Assembly: GCA_903873545.1 (NCBI GenBank)
Contig: CAIQPA010000191.1
Coordinates: forward strand, 1 to 16,008
Source: an uncultured delta proteobacterium
GTDB taxonomy: Bacteria > Myxococcota_A > Bradymonadia > REDH01
DNA length: 16,008 nt
Direction of reading: 5' to 3'
Part shown: positions 1 to 5,731 of the stretch, in pieces
Numbering within the stretch: the stretch's first letter is position 1
Layout: every line of letters starts with the position of its first letter
Notes under the pieces: model-generated
What the model was told of the DNA's origin: nothing
What the model saw: the letters and a program-made list of their open reading frames with translations, nothing else
Database searches by the model: none
Translations under genes and position numbers: made by a program

Positions 1-1130
1 CGCAGCGAGGCAACGCAGCCCGTGCTGGCAGGGCAGAGGTGGCCGGCCGGCTCGCCCAGCGCACCGCACCAGAAGTTGTTGTCGCCCGGGTGGTGCTGCG
101 TGGTGAAGCCATCAGCAAAGAGCACCCCGCGCGACCGTGTCTCGAACAGCGCAAAGTCGTCCACCTCCCAGCGGGCATCGCCGGCGTAGCTACCCGCCAG
201 CGTCATCGTCTGGCCCGGCGCGCGGGTGATGCAGAGCTCCACCTGGTGCACAATCGTCGGTGCCTGCGGGCAGAAGATGAAGTTCTCCGCAAACAGGTCG
301 TTTCGCGCGCCGTTGGCCGTCAGATACTGCTGCGTCGAGCGGAGGGTGACGGCCGGCGCCACCTGCAGCGAGCGGTAGGCGGCGCCATCGATGCAGAAGG
401 GGATCTTGCTGCCGCCGCCGATGGCCTGCAGCACCGCCGCAGCACGCGACCGCGGCAGCTCGCACCGCTCGCGGTGCAGCGACACCGTGAGGCCGGCCAG
501 CTCGCTCGTGCTCACCACCATCGCTGTGCCCGTGATGCGGCCCGGCACCAGCGCATCGGTCTGCATCGTTGCCCGGGGACCCGTCACCGAGACGCCGCTC
601 AGCGCGAGCCCGGTCGCAGAGAAGGAGGCCGGATCGATCGAAATCGACCAGCTCTCCAGCCGCAGCTCACCGGCCGTCGCAGGCCCGCTGCCCATCACCT
701 CGATCGTCACATCGAGCAGGTCGCCCTCCTCGAGCGGATCGCCGTTCCGATCCACCAGCCGCACACCGGCATAGAGCGTCTCGCCCTCCTCGCAGCTCAC
801 CGCCGTGTCGCCGCCCGTATCCGTCGCACCGGTGTCAGCAGGTCCGGTATCCACCGCGGTGTCGGCGCTGCTGTCCGCCGTGGTGTCGGCGGCGGTGTCA
901 GCGGTCGAATCGGCCTCCGTATCGGCCACCGCCGTGTCGCTGCTATCGGCCGCGGTATCCACGGAGGTGTCGGAGTTCGCGTCACTGTTGGTCGTGTCGT
1001 TCAGCCCCGGACGGTTCGTGTCCTCGTCGGTATCGGTCGCCACATCGGGAGCCTTGCCGTTGCTCAGGTCGGTCGCCGCGCAGGCCAGCAGCAGCGGCAG
1101 CAGGGCTGGGATGAGTCGATGCAACGTCAT
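1..1130 (-). CDS. Putative outer-surface lipoprotein with Asp/Thr-rich stalk, C-terminus outside the window
   Basis: About 376 codons are open from an ATG at 1130 to the window edge with no stop, so the C-terminus is missing. The protein starts MTLHRLIPALLPLLLAC: a type II signal peptide with lipobox LLAC and the lipidated Cys at residue 17. Residues about 25-110 are a low-complexity linker of repeated ADT, DTA and DTG units. This Asp/Thr stalk is common in secreted lipoproteins of Myxococcota and Bradymonadota. The globular part begins near 'SCEEGETLY' and has scattered Cys residues, beta-rich character and no domain I recognise. The start is supported by AAGGAG at 1139-1144, 8 nt upstream. 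It is transcribed away from the IgGFc-type lipoprotein gene at 1393, whose stalk is similar. Function unknown; surface location is inferred from the lipobox and stalk. Confidence 0.8.
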   Translation of the reverse strand, partial: MTLHRLIPALLPLLLACAATDLSNGKAPDVATDTDEDTNRPGLNDTTNSDANSDTSVDTAADSSDTAVADTEADSTADTAADTTADSSADTAVDTGPADTGATDTGGDTAVSCEEGETLYAGVRLVDRNGDPLEEGDLLDVTIEVMGSGPATAGELRLESWSISIDPASFSATGLALSGVSVTGPRATMQTDALVPGRITGTAMVVSTSELAGLTVSLHRERCELPRSRAAAVLQAIGGGSKIPFCIDGAAYRSLQVAPAVTLRSTQQYLTANGARNDLFAENFIFCPQAPTIVHQVELCITRAPGQTMTLAGSYAGDARWEVDDFALFETRSRGVLFADGFTTQHHPGDNNFWCGALGEPAGHLCPASTGCVASL

Positions 1131-1392
1131 GGCGAGGGCTCCTTTCGGCGCGCGGCGGCGCAACCGCGAACCGTCCGTTAACCACGCCCGCTCCACCCGC
1201 GCAACTACCGCGCACCCGCGGCTCCTCAGCCCCGCACGGCGGCGACACTTTCCACCATATCGCACCTCTCCTAAACAGGAGCCTGCCCCATTTCATGCTG
1301 CATCGCGCCATCGCGATTTAGACCGATTAAGGAATGCAGCCCTACGCTTCACGCTAGGGTGGCGGAATTCCCCCGCACACCCGGTCCGATTC
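1131..1392. other. Divergent intergenic region between two lipoprotein genes
   Basis: This 262-bp stretch must hold the promoters of both divergent lipoprotein genes. I found no -35/-10 pair good enough to call on either strand. It contains three short perfect inverted repeats: CTCCT-AAAC-AGGAG at 1268-1281, TCGCG-CCAT-CGCGA at 1303-1316, and CCCTA/TAGGG arms at 1340-1344 and 1355-1359. All have only 5-bp arms and could occur by chance. The right half (about 1255-1350) is richer in A+T than the flanks. No clear Shine-Dalgarno precedes the ATG at 1393. Confidence 0.4.
1139..1144 (-). promoter_or_regulatory. Shine-Dalgarno of the leftward lipoprotein gene
   Basis: The minus strand reads AAGGAG ending 8 nt before the ATG at 1130. 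This near-consensus site fixes the start of the leftward lipoprotein gene. Confidence 0.7.
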
Positions 1393-3399
1393 ATGTCCTA
1401 CCTCCGCGCCACACTGCTGCTCTGTTGTCTCCCGCTCGTCGCCTGCACCGACAGCACTGCCGCCAAGTCCACCGAGGATACCGGCTGCATCGGACGCGGC
1501 TGCCTCCAGAACGACACCGGTACCGGCGACACCACCGCTGCTGACACCACTGCCGATACAGCCACCGTCGCAGACACCGACGACGGCATCTGCGGCCCCG
1601 GCGAGCTCACCTGCGTGAGCGCCACCATCTCCGGCATCTGCCTCGCAGACGGCTCTGTCCGAGAGCTTCCCTGCGCCACCGGCGAGACCTGCCGCAACGG
1701 CAGCTGCGAGGTCGGCACCGCGCCCCTCTGCAGCCCCTCAGATCCCACCACCTGCGCGAACGCTGGCTTCACCCGCACCTGCAACGCCGACGGCACCGCC
1801 TTCGTCGACACCGCCTGCCCCACCGAGACCCCCTACTGCCGCGACGGCGCCTGCACCGCTCAGCTCTGTGACCCGGGAGCCCTCTCCTGCCGCGGCAACG
1901 ATGTGGTCGCCTGCAACGCTGACGGCGCCACCCAGACCGCCCTCGAGTCCTGCGCCGGCATCTGCGTCGCCGGCCAGTGCCAGGACGCAGACCCCTGCAC
2001 CTTCACAGACAAGGAGTACCTCGGCTGCGACTTCTGGGCCACCTACCTCGACAACGAGGCCCGCGGCCTCGGCTTCGCTGTGTCGGTCTCCAACCCGGGC
2101 CGCTCCTCCGTCAACGTGACCGTCACCCAGGGCTCCGCTGCTCCCATCTTCGAAGGCACCGTCGCCGCCGGCGACCTCACCCTCATCAACCTCGGCGCCG
2201 TCTCCCAGATCGACGGCACAGGCATCTCCAACGCCGCCTACCGGGTGCAGGCCGATGGCCCCGTCACCGTCCACCAGTTCAACCCGCCCAACAACCTCGG
2301 CGCAGGCTACTCCAACGACGCCTCCCTGCTGCTGCCCGCCAACGCGCTCGGCACCCAGTACCGGGTCATGGCCTACTACTCGGGCGACGACCTCGCCGTC
2401 TTCGCACGCCTCTCCGCCCGCTGGTATGTCACCATCGTCGCCTCTGCGCCCGGCACCACCGAGGTCACCGTCACCTCGCCCGCCGGCATCCGCGCAGGCT
2501 CCGGCGTGCCCGCCATCGCGCCCGGCGGAACCCAGACCCTCACCCTCACCCAGGGCCAGGTGGTCAACCTCATGGCAGACCGCAACAACGGCGACGATCC
2601 CGACGCCGACGACCCAGCCGACCTCACCGGCATGCTCATCAACGCCACCCAGCCCGTCGCCGTCTTCTCCGGCTCCGAGGCCTCCTACATCCCCGACGAC
2701 ACCGGCGCCGCAGACCACCTCGAGCAGCAGCTCTACCCCGTCTCCACCTGGGGCACCGAGCTGGTCCTCACCAAGTTCGCCCGCCGCGGCACCGAAGACG
2801 ATGTCTACCGCGTCATGGCCGCCAACGCCGGCACCACCCTCCGCACCACCCCCGTCATACCGGGCGTCGATGGCCGCACCCTCCGCGAGGCGGGCGACGC
2901 CGTCGAGTTCAACTACAACGGCGACTTCGTCGTCAGCGCAGACGCACCCATCTCCGTCGGTCAGTTCATGGTTGGCTCCTTCTACCCCGGCCTCTCGGGC
3001 AACTGCAGCCGGAGCGTCACCTCGGGCTGCGCCATCCCCACCTCCAACGAGTGCCCCCTCGGCGACGGCACCTTCAAGCGCATCGGCGACCCCGCCTTCC
3101 TGCTCCCCAGCGCCGCCTCGCAGTTCCGCGCCGACTACACCTTCTACGTCCCAGAAGGGTACATCCAGAACTACATCGGCATCGCGCTCCCCACCGGCGC
3201 CTCGCTCATCCTCGACGACGCCACCGTGACCGCCACCCGCGACCCCATCCCCGGCACCAGCTGGGAGGTCGTCCGCCTGCCGATCACGCCCGGAACCCAC
3301 TCCCTCGTGGCCGGCCAGCCCGCAGGTCTCTCCGTCTACGGCTACGGCTGCGACGTCTCCTACGCCTATCCCGGCGGACTCGACCTGGGCGACAGGTGA
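1393..3399 (+). CDS. Lipoprotein with three Cys-rich repeats and an IgGFc-binding-like domain
   Basis: A 668-residue lipoprotein. It begins MSYLRATLLLCCLPLVAC, a signal peptide with lipobox LVAC and the lipidated Cys at residue 18. Residues about 40-65 are an Asp/Thr stalk. Three Cys-rich modules follow, at about 67-105, 113-154 and 159-196, each roughly C-x6-C, a 'C-x2-DG' core and a terminal C-x3-G-x-C-like end. From about residue 208 ('YLGCDFWATYLDN') the rest resembles the IgGFc-binding N-terminal family (Pfam IgGFc_binding), with FAVSVSNP, VHQFNP, SNDASLLLP and LTKFARRG segments. That family occurs in animal FCGBP-type mucin proteins and in many myxobacterial surface proteins, where its role is unknown; antibody binding should not be assumed. 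The ATG at 1393 is chosen because it opens the signal peptide; the frame continues upstream only as a shadow. The stop overlaps the next gene by 4 bp. Confidence 0.82.
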   Translation: MSYLRATLLLCCLPLVACTDSTAAKSTEDTGCIGRGCLQNDTGTGDTTAADTTADTATVADTDDGICGPGELTCVSATISGICLADGSVRELPCATGETCRNGSCEVGTAPLCSPSDPTTCANAGFTRTCNADGTAFVDTACPTETPYCRDGACTAQLCDPGALSCRGNDVVACNADGATQTALESCAGICVAGQCQDADPCTFTDKEYLGCDFWATYLDNEARGLGFAVSVSNPGRSSVNVTVTQGSAAPIFEGTVAAGDLTLINLGAVSQIDGTGISNAAYRVQADGPVTVHQFNPPNNLGAGYSNDASLLLPANALGTQYRVMAYYSGDDLAVFARLSARWYVTIVASAPGTTEVTVTSPAGIRAGSGVPAIAPGGTQTLTLTQGQVVNLMADRNNGDDPDADDPADLTGMLINATQPVAVFSGSEASYIPDDTGAADHLEQQLYPVSTWGTELVLTKFARRGTEDDVYRVMAANAGTTLRTTPVIPGVDGRTLREAGDAVEFNYNGDFVVSADAPISVGQFMVGSFYPGLSGNCSRSVTSGCAIPTSNECPLGDGTFKRIGDPAFLLPSAASQFRADYTFYVPEGYIQNYIGIALPTGASLILDDATVTATRDPIPGTSWEVVRLPITPGTHSLVAGQPAGLSVYGYGCDVSYAYPGGLDLGDR

Positions 3400-5345
3400 G
3401 CGAGCCAGCTGCACTGCCCGAATCGCTCAAGCTGGCCTGTGATGGCCTGCCGGAGCTCGAGGCGGCAGCGCGGCGCGAGCTGGCCCAAGGCACCACCGCC
3501 GAACGCATCGAACAGGCCACACGCGACCTCGCAGGGCTGCCCTCCGACCTCGACGGTGGAACCCTCGCGAACCAGCTCACCGCGCAGCTCCGCGACCTTG
3601 AGCCAGCGCAGCGACGGCTCCTCGCCGAGCTCGCGCTATTGCCCGAGGGTGCACCCCTCCGCGAGCTCGCCGACCGCTGCCTCCTGAGCCGCAAATCCCT
3701 CGAAGCGGTCGCACTCTCGCTGGTGCCGCTCAACCTCATCCGCTGGAGCCTCGCGGGGCTCCGCCTCCCCCGCCCCGTGGCCGCGGCGCTCAGCAACCTG
3801 CAGGTGCTTGCACCCGAACTCACGACCGCCTTCGCGGCCAATCTCGACCGCCTCTCCGCACGCGACGCCGTCGCACCGGGCCCGCTCGATGGCACAACCT
3901 GGGACAGCATCGCCGCCGCGCTGGAGCGGCTCGAACTCCCGCAAACGCGACGCTGGCAGGCACTGCAACTCCTCGCCGACACCGCCGAACAGCCGGCGCG
4001 ACGGTCCGCGCTCGCACTGCTCGCCTCTGACTCCGCATCAGACCCCGCGAGCCGCCTGCTCCGCGCACGACTCCATCGCCAGGCGGGCGACATCGACGAG
4101 GCACTCCTCCTCACCTCACCGCTCGTCAATCACGCCGAGCTCGGCGACGAGGCCAACCTCGAGCAGGCGCGCGGCCTCGACACCGCCGGCCGGCTTCACG
4201 AGGCCGCCCAGCTCCTCGACCGAACCGCTACCCGCTTTGCCCCCCTCGCCGCCACCGACGCGCTCCGAGCCTCGGCCGCCATCAAGCTCGGTCTCGACGA
4301 CGCCGACGGAGCCCGCGCCATCGCACTCGAGGCACTCCGCATCGCACGCGACAGCCGGCTCCACATCGCGGAGGCCCGCGCGCACGGGCTGCTCTCCTCC
4401 ATCGAGGCCGCCGATCTGCAGCTCGAGCGATCGCTCGAACACGCCCTCCGCGCACGCCTCGCCTTCGACCGGCAGGGCGACCTCTTCGACCGGGCCTGCG
4501 CCGCCGTCACCACCGCACAGGCCCTCCTGAACCTGCGCCGGCACGCCGAGGCAGAGGCCCAGCTCCGCGAAGCCACAGCCACCTTCACCGCCCTCCAGAG
4601 CCGCGCCATGAGGGCTACCACGGCCACCCTCTCCGCCCTCTCCGCGCTCGACCGTGGCAGGCCGGACGAGGCACGCCCACCGCTCGAAGAGGCCATCGCC
4701 AGCATCGACGAACGGCAGCCCCGCCTCTACGCTTGGACGACCGCCGTCTTCGCGCTGCTCCTCATCGAAGAGGGCCGCGTCACTGAGGCCAGCCATCGCT
4801 GGCGCGAGGTCGCCGAGACCTTCCACGCCATGCAGGACCACCACCACGCCCGGCTCTTTGCCGCCTTCGGTGCGCTCGTCGGCAACCCGCCCCTCCCGCT
4901 TCCGCCCGCCGGCTCCGCCTCCACACGCGAACTCGACCAGGCCTTCCGCCACCACCCGCGCCTGAACGAGGGCCTCTGGACCCGTCTCCTCCGACGCACC
5001 CGCGATCGCCTCGACGAGGGGCTGACCCACCGCGAAGGGCTCGGCTTTGTCGTGCCAGGCCACCCACTGGTCGACCTGTCGCAGCGCCCCACGCTGCGGC
5101 GCCTCCTCGCCTCGCTCATCGAGGCCATGGAGCAGGGCGAAACACGCTCCACAGACCAGCTCTTCGAGGCAGGCTGGCAGGGCGAGCGTGCGCTCCCCGA
5201 CGCGGCCCGGGCCCGCGTCTATGTGGCCATCGGCGAGCTTCGCAAGCGGGGCCTCGCTGCCTTCCTCGTCAAGGACGGTGACGGCTACCGGCTCGCAGGG
5301 CTCCGGGTCGTCGATCGCCTCGTCGAAGCACAGCCCTTCCGATAG
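3396..5345 (+). CDS. Regulator A: NTPase-less STAND-like TPR protein with C-terminal winged helix
   Basis: A 649-residue protein starting at a GTG that overlaps the preceding stop (GTGA), so translation is probably coupled. No better start lies nearby. Residues 14-20 read A-C-D-G-L-P-E, like the 'CDGLPLAL' segment that ends the NTPase module of STAND/AfsR-type proteins. Residues about 48-130 look like the winged-helix segment that normally follows ('L-x2-AQRRLLAELALLPEGAPL'). Residues about 215-545 are Ala/Leu-rich helical pairs of TPR type. Residues about 547-649 resemble an OmpR/PhoB-like winged helix ('TDQLFEAGWQGE', 'RVYVAIGELRK', 'GDGYRL'). Related myxobacterial STAND proteins carry such an end, but no P-loop (GxxxxGK[ST]) is present here. 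The likely role is a cytoplasmic DNA-binding regulator, by inference. It is a paralogue of the gene at 5732. Confidence 0.68.
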   Translation: MSEPAALPESLKLACDGLPELEAAARRELAQGTTAERIEQATRDLAGLPSDLDGGTLANQLTAQLRDLEPAQRRLLAELALLPEGAPLRELADRCLLSRKSLEAVALSLVPLNLIRWSLAGLRLPRPVAAALSNLQVLAPELTTAFAANLDRLSARDAVAPGPLDGTTWDSIAAALERLELPQTRRWQALQLLADTAEQPARRSALALLASDSASDPASRLLRARLHRQAGDIDEALLLTSPLVNHAELGDEANLEQARGLDTAGRLHEAAQLLDRTATRFAPLAATDALRASAAIKLGLDDADGARAIALEALRIARDSRLHIAEARAHGLLSSIEAADLQLERSLEHALRARLAFDRQGDLFDRACAAVTTAQALLNLRRHAEAEAQLREATATFTALQSRAMRATTATLSALSALDRGRPDEARPPLEEAIASIDERQPRLYAWTTAVFALLLIEEGRVTEASHRWREVAETFHAMQDHHHARLFAAFGALVGNPPLPLPPAGSASTRELDQAFRHHPRLNEGLWTRLLRRTRDRLDEGLTHREGLGFVVPGHPLVDLSQRPTLRRLLASLIEAMEQGETRSTDQLFEAGWQGERALPDAARARVYVAIGELRKRGLAAFLVKDGDGYRLAGLRVVDRLVEAQPFR

Positions 5346-5452
5346 GCCACACAGGCCTCCTGCGGGGGCGATCGACGCGTCGAAGCAGAGCCCTTCCGGT
5401 AGGCCACACAGTCCTCCCGCGGGCGCGATCGACGCGTCGAAGCAGAGCCCTT
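5313..5452 (+). repeat. 57-bp tandem repeat, about 2.5 copies, starting inside the end of gene A
   Basis: Unit 1 is 5313-5369, unit 2 is 5370-5426, and a partial unit 3 runs 5427-5452. Units 1 and 2 match at 50 of 57 positions by hand count. Units 2 and 3 are identical over the 26 bases of the partial copy. Unit 1 contains the last codons and TAG stop of regulator A; unit 2 repeats that stop in the same frame because 57 is a multiple of 3. Units 2 and 3 each contain the perfect 12-bp palindrome TCGACGCGTCGA (5372-5383 and 5429-5440), which is degenerate in unit 1. The pattern fits slippage duplication of the gene's 3' end. Just after the stop, AGGCC-ACACA-GGCCT (5344-5358) could form a small hairpin, but no T-run follows. 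Confidence 0.85.
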
Positions 5453-5505
5453 TGGACCAGGCGGGCGGCCGATGAGAGGGGGCGCGGCGCGACCGGAGTG
5501 CATTT

Positions 5506-5531
5506 ATACACTTGTATACAAATACACTTGT
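5506..5531. promoter_or_regulatory. Candidate operator: ATACACTTGT direct repeat around TTGTATACAA
   Basis: ATACACTTGT occurs at 5506-5515 and again at 5522-5531, exactly 16 bp apart. The perfect 10-bp palindrome TTGTATACAA (5512-5521) lies between and overlaps the first copy. Sites spaced this way upstream of a regulator gene suggest binding of a dimeric protein. The binding protein is unknown; A or A' are natural candidates. Confidence 0.45.
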
Positions 5532-5540
5532 GCAGATAAC
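5512..5540 (+). promoter_or_regulatory. Possible sigma-70-type promoter for A'
   Basis: TTGTAT (5512-5517) and GATAAC (5535-5540) are separated by 17 bp. The -35 matches TTGACA at 3 of 6 and the -10 matches TATAAT at 4 of 6. The palindrome TTGTATACAA covers the -35 element, so a protein bound there would block it. The match is weak. Confidence 0.3.
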
Positions 5541-5584
5541 TTTTGTAGAGTTATGCCAGAATGAACGGCTCTTCTGAATCGTTG

Positions 5585-5605
5585 ACCCTTCAGGGTAAAG
5601 ACCCT
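5585..5605 (+). promoter_or_regulatory. Alternating hairpin arms ACCCT / AGGGT / ACCCT
   Basis: ACCCT (5585-5589), AGGGT (5592-5596) and ACCCT (5601-5605) allow the central arm to pair with either neighbour, with loops of 2 or 4 nt. The 4-nt loop version is the more plausible in RNA. The arms are only 5 bp. Confidence 0.3.
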
Positions 5606-5657
5606 ACCCATTGCGCCCGCTTACACTGAGCAGATCAAGCTGCCTGGTCGGAAAATG

Positions 5658-5674
5658 CCCCATGATTCATGGGG
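5658..5674. promoter_or_regulatory. Perfect 17-bp inverted repeat upstream of A'
   Basis: CCCCATGATTCATGGGG has perfect 8-bp arms around a single central T. It ends 57 bp before the GTG start of A'. It could be an operator or a stable leader hairpin. No T-run follows within a few bases, so it is not a convincing terminator. Confidence 0.5.
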
Positions 5675-5720
5675 ATTCTTGGAACTGGCCCACCTTTCGC
5701 AGGTCGGACACATCGTTTTA

Positions 5721-5725
5721 GGGAG
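5721..5725 (+). promoter_or_regulatory. Shine-Dalgarno deciding the GTG start of A'
   Basis: GGGAG lies 6 nt before the GTG at 5732. An upstream in-frame ATG at 5669 falls inside the palindrome 5658-5674 and has no ribosome binding site, so 5732 is preferred. Confidence 0.65.
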
Positions 5726-5731
5726 ACAAAA

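Larger units (their letters stand above)
5501..5731 (+). promoter_or_regulatory. AT-rich control region and leader of gene A'
   Basis: This stretch contrasts sharply with the surrounding high-GC coding DNA: bases 5501-5580 are 28/80 G+C (35%) by hand count. From left to right it holds a direct repeat plus palindrome (5506-5531), a possible -35/-10 pair (5512-5540), an ATAAC/GTTAT inverted repeat (5536-5554), three alternating hairpin arms (5585-5605), a perfect 17-bp inverted repeat (5658-5674) and a GGGAG ribosome binding site (5721-5725). No convincing protein gene lies in it. I read it as the promoter, operators and a structured leader of A'. Confidence 0.55.

Noticed and set aside
805..1392. 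Upstream in-frame extension of the IgGFc-like lipoprotein
   Set aside because: It overlaps the leftward lipoprotein gene antisense, has low-complexity Ser/Val/Ala composition, and would bury the signal peptide that starts at 1393.
1977..3395. Upstream extension of regulator A
   Set aside because: The frame before 3396 is Arg/His/Pro-rich shadow of the lipoprotein gene; paralogue A' has a matching length when A starts at 3396.
1738..3414. 558-residue open frame antisense to the IgGFc-like gene
   Set aside because: Gly/Val/Ala/Glu-rich shadow typical of high-GC coding DNA, with no recognisable domain; the plus-strand frame has a lipobox and a family match.
5344..5358. AGGCC-ACACA-GGCCT hairpin after the A stop as a terminator
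   Set aside because: The stem is only 5 bp, no T-run follows, and the next repeat unit breaks the pairing.
5313..5452. CRISPR array
   Set aside because: The copies are directly adjacent with no unique spacers; this is a plain tandem repeat beginning inside a coding region.
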